This document shows, one piece after another, positions 25,551 through 34,724 of a DNA stretch of 64,000 bases. Made by a program: the position numbers and the translations under genes. The DNA is from UBA11865 sp041570195. GTDB lineage: Bacteria; Chloroflexota; Anaerolineae; Promineifilales; Promineifilaceae. The notes under the pieces were generated by a model, which saw only the letters and a program-made list of their open reading frames with translations, made no database searches and was not told where the DNA came from. The first letter of the stretch is position 1; each line of letters opens with the position of its first letter. The DNA lies in assembly GCA_041570195.1 (NCBI GenBank), contig JBFFWQ010000003.1, forward strand, positions 58,433 to 122,432, in the 5' to 3' direction.

Positions 25551-26463
25551 CGTACACCCTGTTAACCAGACTTTGATAGGCAACCGTCGCCGGGTTGCGT
25601 TGGTAGGGGTCAATTTCGAACACCGTGACCTGGAATGCCGGCGCCTCGGCCACGATCTGGCTGCGGGGAATGGGTTCGCAGACCAAAGGGCCATGCTTTT
25701 CCCGCAGCGCGGTTAGCATTTCTCGGTCCAGGCGCTGGCGCTCCATACAGAAAGTGGGCACGATCGAGTGGACGGTCGTGGTGCCGCCTTGCGCCTGCAT
25801 ATCGCGAATGTAATCGAGGTTTTGTCCGGTGCCGGCCATGCTCAGATAGTCCGGCTTGACGGGCACAACGGCCGCGTCGGCATACTGGTAGATGGCCTGG
25901 GTAAGCAGGTCGAGACCCGGCGCGTTATCCAGAATGACGTAAGCGAATCGCTCGTTGACCAGGGCGAATCGGCGCCGCAATAAGGCCAGTAACCACTGGA
26001 CCTTGGTATCGTAGCCAGCGATGACATACTCCAGCGATTGACTGTATAAGGATTCCTTGGCCGCCTCCAATTTGTCGGAAGAGGGCAGCAGCCATAGATT
26101 GGGACGCGGGTAACCATCGGCAGAACGATCGGCCGAAAGCACGGCCTGGCTCAGGCTCTGCCTGCCCAACAAGACTTCACCGACATCCGCGTCGCCGGGC
26201 TCCACGCCCAAGGCGCGGGCGCAATGCCCCTGAGCGTCGAGGTCGACGAGCAGGACGTGGCCGTCGGTGTAGTAGTAGCGGCCTTGATGACGGAACAATT
26301 GCCCGGGGTCAGGTACTTTACCCAGGTCCCCTGTCTTAACGCGGCGAATGAGCTTCAGCGAGAGACCGTGGGCCAGGCTGACGGCCGTGGTCGTCTTGGC
26401 TACGCCGCCTTTTCGGTTGATTACCGCCAGTACCCTGGCTGATGCTTCTGTGTCGCTGGCCAT
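25543..26463 (-). CDS. ParA family ATPase
   Basis: The deviant Walker A KGGVAKTTTA is at residues 18-27, with the signature lysine Lys18. Walker A' is LLVDLDAQG (Asp74, Asp76), and YVILDNAPGLDLLTQAI supplies Walker B. Between Walker A and A' there is an unusual insertion of about 30 residues (LIRRVKTGDLGKVPDPGQ to YYYTDG) where other ParA proteins have a short helix-strand. ParA ATPases position DNA or protein cargo. No parS-like site or ParB is nearby; the overlapping downstream coiled-coil gene replaces it, which suggests a non-chromosomal cargo. Confidence 0.9.
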   Translation of the reverse strand: MASDTEASARVLAVINRKGGVAKTTTAVSLAHGLSLKLIRRVKTGDLGKVPDPGQLFRHQGRYYYTDGHVLLVDLDAQGHCARALGVEPGDADVGEVLLGRQSLSQAVLSADRSADGYPRPNLWLLPSSDKLEAAKESLYSQSLEYVIAGYDTKVQWLLALLRRRFALVNERFAYVILDNAPGLDLLTQAIYQYADAAVVPVKPDYLSMAGTGQNLDYIRDMQAQGGTTTVHSIVPTFCMERQRLDREMLTALREKHGPLVCEPIPRSQIVAEAPAFQVTVFEIDPYQRNPATVAYQSLVNRVYDG

Positions 26464-26621
26464 CTATCCTCGTCTCACGCGTGACAGCTAGGGAATTCTA
26501 CCATAAGTGGGGCGACGCTTGCAGTTAAGTCGAATTGCGATCCAATGATGTTTTCTAAGGCCTCTAAGCAAGCCAGGGTTCAGAACAGGAATCAAAGCGC
26601 TTATCTGATGGCTTGCTTTCA

Positions 26622-26676
26622 GGAGAATAGTTGCAGATCGGCTACGTATGTGGGACTAACTTCGCAACTGTTCTCC
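26622..26676 (-). repeat. Inverted repeat downstream of the esterase gene
   Basis: GGAGAATAGTTGC (26622-26634) and GCAACTGTTCTCC (26664-26676) are complementary over 13 bases with one G-U-type mismatch and a 29-base loop. It begins 10 bases after the esterase stop, in the 223-base gap before parA. There is no T-run, so it is not a classic terminator. Confidence 0.4.
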
Positions 26677-26686
26677 ACTTAGTTGC

Positions 26687-27820
26687 TTACGGACAGGGTG
26701 GGTAAGCGTCTCGGTCATGAGACCACAACGCCAGGTGCCAGTCAAGATACTCTGGCAGGTGCTCGGCCCAATAGGCGTCGCTATGACCGCCCGGATTGAC
26801 GCGATATTCATGCGCGATGCCTGCTTCGGTCAAACGCTCATGCAACTGGTCCTGCCCGGCTCGCAGGAAATCTTTCTCCCCCCGGTCCAACCAAAGGCGA
26901 GTGCTTGAGAGATCGGCCGAGGCATAGGTTGCCAAGGGATTGTAACGGGCGGGATCGGTCTCAAAGCGCAGATGGCTGCTGTGCCCCGATACGGCGCCAA
27001 ACAGCTCCGGGTACCGGAAAGCGATTTCCAGCGCCCAGTAGCCGCCGCGTGAGATGCCGCCAATGGAGCGTCCGGCCGGTTCGTTCCAGGTGCAGTAGGT
27101 GTCGTTGATGACCGGAACGAGGTCGCCGACGATATTGCCTTCGACGCTATTGGGGCCTCCAGAACTGATATTTCCAAGCCGGCCGCTGTAAGGCATGATG
27201 GCGATGAATGGTGGATAACGACCGGCGGTGATGCCGGCGTCGGCGTACTGGGCCAAGCCCAGATCCGACCAGTGACTGTCGGTCTGGATCGAACCGTGGA
27301 TCAGATACAGTACCGGATATGAACGGCCGTCCAGCCCATAGCAAGGCGGGAGATAGGCGTGATAGGAGATTTCTCCCTTGTCGCCCGGTACAGCTCCGCG
27401 AAAAGTCAGGCCATGCTCGCCGCAAGGCACTGTCTCCGGCGGCGTGGCCCGGAAGGGTGTATCGTCCGGTTTCGGATAAATGGCTGACAGGACAATCGGG
27501 GTTGAACTTGGCTGGGCGGTGGGCGATGGCGAAGGCGTAGCGGTGACGACGCGGGTCGTCATACCGGCCAGGAAGGACGAACCGGCCGGGGTGAAGGTAG
27601 TCGGAACCTGATCACGGGCTGGTGCAGCGACGACGGACCTATCAATGACCATCAGCGGCTCCAGTTGCTCCAGTGGCTCGGCTGTAGGGGCCAGCGTTGG
27701 TAGCGGTTGAAGCTGGGCCGTCTGGCAGCCCAGCAAGAGAAAGACGAGCGGGCCAAGGCAGGTTAATAGCCAGCCCACATGGGTGGCGCCTGGCTGGCGG
27801 AGCGGACGTGGGGAATTCAT
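26687..27820 (-). CDS. Lipoprotein esterase, alpha/beta hydrolase of the enterochelin-esterase / esterase D type
   Basis: A signal segment with lipobox LLLGC at about residues 28-32 predicts a lipoprotein. A Thr/Pro-rich spacer follows, then a hydrolase domain: LYLIHGSIQTDSHW, the nucleophile in GGISRGGYWALE, a likely acid in RGEKDFL and the base in NPGGHSDAYW. The fold resembles enterochelin esterase and feruloyl-esterase-like proteins, which cleave ester bonds outside the cell. The substrate is not known. Its start overlaps the stop of the upstream YprB-type gene by 4 bases, so the two are co-transcribed. Confidence 0.85.
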   Translation of the reverse strand: MNSPRPLRQPGATHVGWLLTCLGPLVFLLLGCQTAQLQPLPTLAPTAEPLEQLEPLMVIDRSVVAAPARDQVPTTFTPAGSSFLAGMTTRVVTATPSPSPTAQPSSTPIVLSAIYPKPDDTPFRATPPETVPCGEHGLTFRGAVPGDKGEISYHAYLPPCYGLDGRSYPVLYLIHGSIQTDSHWSDLGLAQYADAGITAGRYPPFIAIMPYSGRLGNISSGGPNSVEGNIVGDLVPVINDTYCTWNEPAGRSIGGISRGGYWALEIAFRYPELFGAVSGHSSHLRFETDPARYNPLATYASADLSSTRLWLDRGEKDFLRAGQDQLHERLTEAGIAHEYRVNPGGHSDAYWAEHLPEYLDWHLALWSHDRDAYPPCP

Positions 27821-29109
27821 TCGCTTTGTTGGCCGGCGATCTTACGCTCAAGGCGCGCCCGTCGATGGTCCAGTTCGGCGGCCGTGATTTCCGCCAGGGC
27901 CGGATCCATTAAGTCGCTCAAGGCCAAGGCCTGGGCCGTCCAGTGCAACGCAACCCCAAGCTGGATGTCATGCCATTCGTAGTACTTGGCCAGTTCGACG
28001 TGGGCGCTCACGTCGTCGAACGAGGTCACGGCTAATTGCTGCCACAGAGGCACTGCTTCGGCGCGCCGGTTGCGGCGCTTGAGCAACCAGGCAAGTTGAC
28101 CAAGCGCCTGCTGGTAAGTGTCCAGTGAACCGTCGTCAGCTAACAACTGTCGCAGGGTCGTCTCCGCTTCGAGCGGCATGCCCAGGGCGATCTGCCAGCG
28201 GGCCAGGCTGAGCACATCCAGCGGCTCGTCGCCGTCCGCTGGCCAGCTGAACTGGCAGATGATTCGCTCGGCCAGAGTGACCATGGATAACATGTCGATC
28301 CGGTTATGATAAAAGACGCGCAACAATTCAGTGGCGTCGCCGCTGCGCAGATAATCTAGGTATAGACCAGGAATGGCCCAGCCTGGCACATCTTCCTGAC
28401 TGCGATGTACATCCAGAATGGATCTCTCCAGAGAAGCCAGGGAGCAAGAAGACAGACGGCTGCGCCACAGCCGGCGCGACGGGGGCAGTAAGTCGACATG
28501 CGGCCGCTGGCGCAAATCACCGGCCCTATCGTCCAGTCTGTTCATCAAGTAACGGGTGTCAAGGAGCGGCAGATCGAACGAGCGGCCGTTGAAGGTGACG
28601 ACGGCCGGGCGGTTGGCTAGTAGATCGGCCAGGAGAATCAGCATCGCCGGCTCGTCGCCGTGGTCGCGCAGAAAATATTGGCGAACGACGAAAGCTTCAT
28701 CCTCGAAGAAGGCCGCGCCGACCATGAAAGCGATGGTGCCGGCTCCGGCCAGACCTGTCGTCTCCGTGTCCAGGAATAGCAGATCTGCGTAGTTCAACTC
28801 GGCCAGGCGTTCGTCCCGGCAAAATTGAGCGGCGGCCGACAGTGGCCGATGAATCAACGCTTCCAGCCGCGCCGCGCCATGCTCATGACCTAGCGGGTAG
28901 ACGTGATCCAAGACTAGGCAGCTGCCTTGATCGGTTCGTATGATCTGGCTGCCAGGCAGCAGCGCCTCCAACGGCCGCGGTTCGCCACCGGGCCTAGCCA
29001 TTCTGGCAGGGTCTGGAGACGCATCCGGACGCTTCGGCGGTGATTTCAAATTACGAGCGCCCTTGACGACACCTATACGGCGTAGCCGTTGTTGCAGTTC
29101 GTCACTCAT
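27817..29109 (-). CDS. YprB-type ribonuclease-H-like 3'-5' exonuclease domain protein
   Basis: The DEDD-type exonuclease core is visible: LLFLDTETTGLAGAGT (first Asp/Glu), VTFNGRSFDLPLL (second Asp) and FYHNRIDMLSMVTL (last Asp). SCSLASLERSILDVHR is typical of the YprB subfamily. A C-terminal TPR-like helical part follows (LGQLAWLLKRRNRRAEAVPLWQQ in two halves). The N-terminus is basic. The frame is open to 29145, but ATG 29109 (MSDELQQRLRR) fits the family better. The nucleic acid substrate is unknown. It is divergent from the CPBP gene. Confidence 0.85.
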   Translation of the reverse strand: MSDELQQRLRRIGVVKGARNLKSPPKRPDASPDPARMARPGGEPRPLEALLPGSQIIRTDQGSCLVLDHVYPLGHEHGAARLEALIHRPLSAAAQFCRDERLAELNYADLLFLDTETTGLAGAGTIAFMVGAAFFEDEAFVVRQYFLRDHGDEPAMLILLADLLANRPAVVTFNGRSFDLPLLDTRYLMNRLDDRAGDLRQRPHVDLLPPSRRLWRSRLSSCSLASLERSILDVHRSQEDVPGWAIPGLYLDYLRSGDATELLRVFYHNRIDMLSMVTLAERIICQFSWPADGDEPLDVLSLARWQIALGMPLEAETTLRQLLADDGSLDTYQQALGQLAWLLKRRNRRAEAVPLWQQLAVTSFDDVSAHVELAKYYEWHDIQLGVALHWTAQALALSDLMDPALAEITAAELDHRRARLERKIAGQQSE

Positions 29110-29183
29110 TGCGGCGATTGTAAACACGACCTCTGACACGAGCAAGCCCTGGTCTTTACTACAAGTCAGAAAACAAGCACTAG

Positions 29184-30227
29184 ATGAACGTTATCTGCGC
29201 GATGCAGGGGCTTGGTCTATACTTGTATGTTGTGGATATCATCGTAGTCGGTTTGTCTTTTATGGGGCTGATCGTCCTGGCCAATGTGGTTGTGCGACGT
29301 GGCCGGGAAAGCGAGCAGCGCCTCTTCACGGTTCTGCTCCTACTGCTAAATCTGCCCTTTGTTCTATTGGGGCTTTTCTTTCTGCTCGTTCCGGCCGAGT
29401 CGTTGCAGCGCGTCTTCACCGAATTGGGCGCCAGCATTGCTGACCCACCATCTTTCGGACTGGTTCTGGTCTTAACCGGCATGTGGGGAATCGCGGCTTG
29501 CCTGGCGCCGGTCCGGCGACTACTGGCTCGATTCACAGCGCTTGATCCCGGCTCGGCCGTCCATACCTTGGCCCTGGTTCTGATTGGCTACCTGGTCGGA
29601 CAGGGTGCACTCACATTAAGTCAGGGTGGGCTGGCTGGCCTGGCACAGACGGCTCAACCCGCATCCATAGGATTGGTCGCTGTCTCGGAACTAATCTTCG
29701 CCGTTCTGGCATTACTCGGGGTGGGCTTTCTCGTGCGCCGTCGCGGCCGAGATTTGGCACAAAGATTGGGACTTGAGATGCCGCAGCCGCTGCACTGGTT
29801 TATCGGCCTGGGCTGGATTGGCGTTTTGGTTGTACTACAGATCGTCGTCGGCTTGGCCTGGATGCTGTTGAATCCTGAACAGGCCGAATTGCTGGAGTCG
29901 ATCAATACCTTGCTGCTGGCTGAATTCGACACTATTTGGGAATGGCTGATCCTGGCCATCGCCGCGGGCGTTGGGGAAGAGTTGCTGTTTCGCGGTGCAT
30001 TGCAGCCGGTGTTTGGCCTGGTGACCACGGCCGTGGTATTTGCCCTGGTCCATGTGCAATATGGCCTGACGCCCTTCACCTTGTTTATCGTTCTGCTGGC
30101 TGTTATCCTGGGTCTGATCCGCCGCTATTACAGCACGACTATCGCCATCTTTGTTCATGTTGGCTACGATTTTGCGTTAGGTCTGCTGGCGTTGTTGGCA
30201 ACCTATGCCGAGCGTTTTGTAACCTGA
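29184..30227 (+). CDS. CPBP family intramembrane metalloprotease
   Basis: A polytopic 347-residue membrane protein. The C-terminal domain has the CPBP motifs: GEELLFRGAL (Glu-Glu and Arg), FALVHVQYG (first His) and IFVHVGYDFALG (second His). These form the glutamate-histidine site of Rce1/CAAX-type proteases. The N-terminal half is an extra set of about six hydrophobic segments not needed for catalysis. The substrate is unknown. tRNA-Pro follows 48 bases after the stop, with its own promoter. Confidence 0.9.
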   Translation: MNVICAMQGLGLYLYVVDIIVVGLSFMGLIVLANVVVRRGRESEQRLFTVLLLLLNLPFVLLGLFFLLVPAESLQRVFTELGASIADPPSFGLVLVLTGMWGIAACLAPVRRLLARFTALDPGSAVHTLALVLIGYLVGQGALTLSQGGLAGLAQTAQPASIGLVAVSELIFAVLALLGVGFLVRRRGRDLAQRLGLEMPQPLHWFIGLGWIGVLVVLQIVVGLAWMLLNPEQAELLESINTLLLAEFDTIWEWLILAIAAGVGEELLFRGALQPVFGLVTTAVVFALVHVQYGLTPFTLFIVLLAVILGLIRRYYSTTIAIFVHVGYDFALGLLALLATYAERFVT

Positions 30228-30235
30228 AGACCGAT

Positions 30236-30264
30236 TTGCGCCCCAATTGCCTCTTTGCTACAAT
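30236..30264 (+). promoter_or_regulatory. Promoter of tRNA-Pro
   Basis: TTGCGC (30236-30241) and TACAAT (30259-30264) have a 17-base spacer, and the tRNA starts 12 bases after the -10 box, as expected for a tRNA promoter. Confidence 0.6.
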
Positions 30265-30275
30265 GCCAACGATTT

Positions 30276-30352
30276 CGGGGCATGGCGCAGTTTGGTAGCG
30301 CGCTTCAATGGGGTTGAAGAGGTCGTGGGTTCAAATCCCGCTGCCCCGACCA
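30276..30352 (+). tRNA. tRNA-Pro (anticodon GGG)
   Basis: The acceptor stem CGGGGCA pairs with TGCCCCG. The anticodon arm CTTCA/TGAAG encloses ATGGGGT with anticodon GGG, the T arm contains GGTTCAAATC, and the discriminator and CCA end are encoded. The fold is complete. Confidence 0.93.
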
Positions 30353-30463
30353 GGAGAATACTGACTGTACCAGGAAGGATGCTTGCTGGTAGGTAACTAC
30401 CTAAACGAATTGTCCTCCCGACCTAGGAGGCACTGTTTGGAAGAGGGACTCGGGTCAGTAAAG

Positions 30464-30492
30464 AAACGCCGCGCAGTGGTTCGCGGCGTTTT
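30464..30492 (+). terminator. Rho-independent terminator
   Basis: AAACGCCGCG pairs with CGCGGCGTT across an 8-base loop, followed by a T-run. It lies about 110 bases after tRNA-Pro and 48 before the next gene, so it probably ends the tRNA transcript. Confidence 0.7.
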
Positions 30493-30539
30493 GTGTCTGG
30501 TCTGGTTGCCTGATAGGATGGTGAGAACGAGGTGCACCG

Positions 30540-31040
30540 ATGAACCGAGAGATAGTGTCACGGTTGGAGCGAATCATCAGCACCATCCTCCTGGTTTTGG
30601 GGTTAGTTTCTTGCCTGTTGGCTTTGGGAGCCGAGGTGCTCGGCCTAGATCTCACTCCTGGTTTCGGCATGGTGCAAATGCTGCAATTATTGGTCGGGTT
30701 GACTTGCCTGACAGTGGCCGCTTTTCTGCGGATCCACAGCAAACGGGCGATTGGGGCGCCGCGATCGCTACAGGCTGATATTGGCGTGCGGCTGGGGGCG
30801 ACAGGCCTGGTATTCGCCTACACACTTGGCTGGGCCGACTTGATTGGCATAGGCACTCACGTGGGCCCTGAGTTCGAACGCCCGTTTGTAGGCCCGCTGC
30901 AGCTTGGCGGCCTGATTCTCGGCATCGTGATGATATCAGCTGGACTCATTCTCTACTACACCAGCCGTGGAATGCGCCACAGTTCGGCCTTGGAATCGTT
31001 GTTGCCAAACGGCAATCGGGATGCAGGCGTGGCCAGCTAG
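30540..31040 (+). CDS. Hypothetical four-helix membrane protein
   Basis: A 166-residue protein with about four predicted membrane helices (near residues 15-35, 45-65, 87-102 and 120-140) separated by short loops. No catalytic or binding motif is recognised. It is a single gene after a terminator, convergent with the DUF4352-like gene. ACGAGGT precedes the ATG. No function can be proposed. Confidence 0.65.
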   Translation: MNREIVSRLERIISTILLVLGLVSCLLALGAEVLGLDLTPGFGMVQMLQLLVGLTCLTVAAFLRIHSKRAIGAPRSLQADIGVRLGATGLVFAYTLGWADLIGIGTHVGPEFERPFVGPLQLGGLILGIVMISAGLILYYTSRGMRHSSALESLLPNGNRDAGVAS

Positions 31041-31069
31041 GCACGGAACAGCGTCCTCTGTGACGCGGC

Positions 31070-32485
31070 CTAGCGGATGCCGCTTAATTGGAAGGATTGG
31101 CCAATGACGGTAAAGGTGGCTTCGCTGCCCAGCGGCCGCTGAAATGTCACGCCGAAGAGCAGCGTCTGACCGGGGGGAACGGTCCAGGGAAAGGCTGGAT
31201 TGGTGGAAAGCTTTAGGAAGATCGTGCCGGCCGCTCCGACCAGGGTAACGTCGGTCACGTCGACAACCACTGTCTCCTGGCCTATATTGGTTATCTGACC
31301 GATCACGAGCAAGCTGCCGCCGTCCTGCGAGACGGTCGCTTCTTGCACCTCGACGTTAACTTGCCCCTCTTCGCCAGATGTATTCTGGAAAGGAAGGTTG
31401 AATTGGACCTGGCTCCCGGTGCCGACTAGTCCGACCTGCCAGCGAACCATTGTGCTGCTCAGTCCGGCCGGAATCTGGTAACCGGCCGTGGCCACGACCG
31501 TTTCGCCGGCAGCGACCGAACCGCTTAATGGCTGATTGTTGCCCAACTGGCTGACCGTCGGATTGAGGGCGTAGAGATTGCCCAGATCATCGGCCAAAAC
31601 CATCGTCAGAGTATTGCTATTTATGGATACTTGGCCGACATTCTGGGCCTGGAAATCCACGTGATAGATGGCGAATCCGCTGGGCGCCTCCGGCCGGTCG
31701 TACAATACATTCACCCCGGTGACGGTGATTTGCAGGCTTTCCAGTTGAGCGGTTTCTCCCAATTCTACCACGCGTCCGGGCGGTTCGTCGCCGCTTGAAT
31801 CTGGCACAACATAGCGACCTTTGACTACCAGCCGCTGTTCTTCTGGATCTTCCTCGACCATAAGCAGGGTAACCGACGGCTCACGCTGGGCGTAGATATC
31901 CTGGTCGCTGCTGTCCACTTGCTTTCGCTCGCTGACAACGAAATTGGTCGTGGCGCCACTACGGGCGGTCAACGAGAGTTCATCGCCTACGACCAGGCTT
32001 TCAAGCAGCTCCTGATTCTCGCCGGTATCGTCCAGTCCAAATACGTAGTTAATGACCGCGCCATAAACCCAGGCGGCCGTCGTTTCATTGACCGTCGGCG
32101 GCGTCCACGGACCGGATTCGGGCAGCACTTCGGGCTGAACAGTGAACTCCTCGCCGGCAACGTCGAGGAAAACCGGCGTTTCCATGGTTAGGGTGATGGC
32201 GCCCGTATCGCTGATAGCCTGGTATTCAAAGGTGTCGGTGTCCAGCTCTATCTGCTCGGCGTCCGTCTCTGAGGTCGGCGTAGGTTCTTCTTCGGCGCCA
32301 TCGGGCCGTAGTAACAAGTAGGCGAACAAGCAAAGCAAGGCCAGGCTGGCCATGGTGGCGACGACAGCTACCAGCAGCGGACCTCGCCCCTCAAGGCGGC
32401 TAGTCATACGTTCGCTAAAGCTATTTTGTTCGGCGGCCGGAATAGGTTCCAGCTCTACGTCTTCGGGTTCGGGCGTTTCAGCCAC
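31070..32485 (-). CDS. Membrane-anchored protein with DUF4352-like C-terminal region
   Basis: A 471-residue protein with a 38-residue cytoplasmic part, one membrane helix (about 39-60, LLVAVVATMASLALLCLFAY) and a large outer part. The middle region (about 160-240) has a sortase-like beta pattern (GDELSLTARSGATTNFVVS, then SVTLLMVEED) but no catalytic cysteine or the usual TLxTC ending. The C-terminal region (about 245-350) resembles DUF4352/immunoprotease-fold domains, with a VDFQAQNVGQ-type strand. It lies 20 bases downstream of the 32.5-34.3 kb exported protein gene. A surface scaffold role is plausible but not shown. Confidence 0.65.
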   Translation of the reverse strand: MAETPEPEDVELEPIPAAEQNSFSERMTSRLEGRGPLLVAVVATMASLALLCLFAYLLLRPDGAEEEPTPTSETDAEQIELDTDTFEYQAISDTGAITLTMETPVFLDVAGEEFTVQPEVLPESGPWTPPTVNETTAAWVYGAVINYVFGLDDTGENQELLESLVVGDELSLTARSGATTNFVVSERKQVDSSDQDIYAQREPSVTLLMVEEDPEEQRLVVKGRYVVPDSSGDEPPGRVVELGETAQLESLQITVTGVNVLYDRPEAPSGFAIYHVDFQAQNVGQVSINSNTLTMVLADDLGNLYALNPTVSQLGNNQPLSGSVAAGETVVATAGYQIPAGLSSTMVRWQVGLVGTGSQVQFNLPFQNTSGEEGQVNVEVQEATVSQDGGSLLVIGQITNIGQETVVVDVTDVTLVGAAGTIFLKLSTNPAFPWTVPPGQTLLFGVTFQRPLGSEATFTVIGQSFQLSGIR

Positions 32486-32505
32486 CGAGCCTCTCCTCGT
32501 TTAGA

Positions 32506-34326
32506 TCATGATGCTTCGGCCGGTCGTAGAAACGGGGCAACACGAATGAACACGTTCGAAGTGCCAGTACCAACCTGGTTGAATTGCAGATAGGGGATTG
32601 AAACGCGAACTGCGCCCGAGACGACCAGCGAACTGAAGCGAATTACACCGGCTTCGTTGGTGTAGCCAAAAGCTAACAACTCGCTGGTTGTATTGTCATA
32701 GACGGCCACGGCCACGTCTTCAACGCCCTCCGTCAGCTCTGGCGTGAAATTCTGATTGGCGTCGAAGTAGACAGTCAGATCAAAGTCGACGGTGCGCCCA
32801 GTGCTAGCCGGCGGGGCAGTGGTCGGCAATGGCATGATGACCACGTTCGGCGTCGGAGTTGGCGTAATAGTCGGGACGGTAGCGACCGCGATGGGCGCCG
32901 TCACACTGATCATCGGCGTCGGAGTGATTGCCGTCGGAGTCGCCGTCGGCGGTAGGGACACAGGGGGGCCGGTGTACGGCGGACGGGTTGGAGTAGGTAC
33001 CGGGGTCGGGGTGGTGATCGTTTCGGTACATTGCAGGCTATAAGTGTAAAGGAATGACTCGGAGTAGCTCGGTGGGGCGACTGGGCCGACCAGCATGAAC
33101 AGCCAGCCAGTGTAATTCGGCACCCAGGTAACTTTGCTGCCAAAATCACCAAGTTCCTTGTCATCATTGCCGGCCAGGCCATTTCGATTCTGATCGTAAA
33201 GGATCATATTGGTGTCATTGACGCTGGACAGATCAAAGGTTTCACAGGTGTAGGCTAGCCCTGGCTTGACCCAGATACGATAATAATCGTTGTCGGGCCC
33301 TTCACCCCAAATGGGCACGAAGTTCATGTCCAATACATCACTGGCCCCGATCAGGCAAGCGAAATCGAAGTCGCCGTTGTACTCACAAATATCGGCGCCC
33401 GGCACACGCGTGCCCGTGGGCAACGGCGTGGGCGTCGCTGTCGCCTGGACCTCGCTCACGTCGAAACAGTAGGTCTTATTGGCTGGATCGCTGGTGCTTT
33501 TGTTCTGGATCTTGGCGAAGTAGAAGCCATCCTGTTTGGCAGTTATCGTCACTCGCGAGGCGAGAGAACCAAACTCAAAATCGTCATTGCTGGTCACGAA
33601 GTTGCCGGACGGATCATAAACCGAAAGAATGGTGTCTAGACCGGGGGACAGATCGCTGGTCTGGATCTGATAGGGTCGGTTCTTCTTGAGAACAAAACGG
33701 TACCAATCGATATCGCCCACCGGCCAGAGCGTGGCCGCGCATAATTCGCTGCCGACTGACGTCTCAAAGGCTGTGCCAATGGTATTGTTGGGCTCGTAAA
33801 TGTCCACAAAAACCGGCGTGGCCGTTGCGCCACTGCCTGTCGCCGTGGGAGTAGGCTCGTCATCCTTAATGATCAGGATGGCCGTGTCATTTTGAATCAC
33901 CAGGTTTTGTTCGTCGAACAGCGCCAAATTGACTGTACGGTCACCGTCAGAAGCATTGTTGCCGATCGTTTCGACCGTGAAAGACTGAGATTGAGTTGTG
34001 TTACTTGCGTTGAAAGTCAGGGTGCCAGTGCTTTCAAAGTAATCAATACTTTCCGTTGCTGTACCGTCGAAAGTGCCGTACTTGACTGTCCCCGAAACCG
34101 TCAGGGCCGATTGTATTCTGACCACTATCGTCGCAGTGCTGCCTTCCGTCACCGTATACTGAGTAGCCGTGAACCCGTTTTGCGTTTGAAAGCGAGGAGA
34201 TGCTGATTCGACTGACGTGATCCGGGCGTCGAATATCCCCGCGAATAGGGCGGCGATGAGAACGACAACGGATACCGACAGCCCAACTGCAAAACGCGAC
34301 CACTGCCTGGGCTCGGTGTTGTCCAT
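32506..34326 (-). CDS. Exported multidomain protein (Calx-beta, two PPC domains, SdrD-B-like)
   Basis: ATG 34326 is preceded by AAGGGGGG and gives a 606-residue protein with an N-terminal membrane or signal helix. Domains in order: a Calx-beta-like region (YTVTEGSTATIVVRIQS), and a first bacterial pre-peptidase C-terminal (PPC) domain (YEPNNTIGTAFE, DIDWYRFVL). A second PPC domain follows (NDYYRIWVKPG), then a long Pro/Thr linker with repeated TPTP, then a C-terminal SdrD-B-like domain (FDLTVYFDANQNFTPE). No enzyme domain is seen. Such architectures occur on cell-surface structural or adhesive proteins. An upstream in-frame ATG at 34380 is less likely. Confidence 0.82.
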   Translation of the reverse strand: MDNTEPRQWSRFAVGLSVSVVVLIAALFAGIFDARITSVESASPRFQTQNGFTATQYTVTEGSTATIVVRIQSALTVSGTVKYGTFDGTATESIDYFESTGTLTFNASNTTQSQSFTVETIGNNASDGDRTVNLALFDEQNLVIQNDTAILIIKDDEPTPTATGSGATATPVFVDIYEPNNTIGTAFETSVGSELCAATLWPVGDIDWYRFVLKKNRPYQIQTSDLSPGLDTILSVYDPSGNFVTSNDDFEFGSLASRVTITAKQDGFYFAKIQNKSTSDPANKTYCFDVSEVQATATPTPLPTGTRVPGADICEYNGDFDFACLIGASDVLDMNFVPIWGEGPDNDYYRIWVKPGLAYTCETFDLSSVNDTNMILYDQNRNGLAGNDDKELGDFGSKVTWVPNYTGWLFMLVGPVAPPSYSESFLYTYSLQCTETITTPTPVPTPTRPPYTGPPVSLPPTATPTAITPTPMISVTAPIAVATVPTITPTPTPNVVIMPLPTTAPPASTGRTVDFDLTVYFDANQNFTPELTEGVEDVAVAVYDNTTSELLAFGYTNEAGVIRFSSLVVSGAVRVSIPYLQFNQVGTGTSNVFIRVAPFLRPAEAS

Positions 34327-34515
34327 AATTGCCCCCCTTATTTGACGACGATCATTTCTTTCCATGTAAGCCAGTGGCACACCTCCGAATGTACCCGGCC
34401 GCCGACAAAAAAACTGACCTGGTGCAAACTGAAAGCCATCATATTGCTCGGCCAGTACATTCTTCGCCGGCTACGTGGTCACGCGCCAGCCAACGACTAG
34501 GACTTATGAGAATGA

Positions 34516-34544
34516 ATTATAGAGGAGCGACGACACGCCTGCAA
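34516..34544 (-). promoter_or_regulatory. Promoter for the exported-protein operon
   Basis: On the minus strand, TTGCAG (34539-34544) and a perfect TATAAT (34516-34521) are separated by 17 bases. It implies a leader of about 180 bases before ATG 34326. Apart from this promoter and the hairpin at 34586, the gap 34327-34724 shows nothing else. Confidence 0.6.
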
Positions 34545-34585
34545 GCCGACACCAAATGATGAATTGGCCGAGTCCATAAATGACG

Positions 34586-34619
34586 TCAGGGGCTCACCGG
34601 TTATCCTGTGAGCCCCTGA
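34586..34619 (-). terminator. Strong hairpin after clpP
   Basis: TCAGGGGCTCAC (34586-34597) pairs perfectly with GTGAGCCCCTGA (34608-34619) over 10 loop bases. It lies about 105 bases after the clpP stop and directly before the next promoter. It has no good U-run on either strand, so termination is only likely, not certain. Confidence 0.5.
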
Positions 34620-34724
34620 TCATGAATTGTCTCTCTTGGTCACGGCTCACCTGTACTTATGAAAGAACCGGCTGCCAAGTTGCATATCAAACCGTGAGCG
34701 GTGATAGTCTTTTAGTCCTACTAA

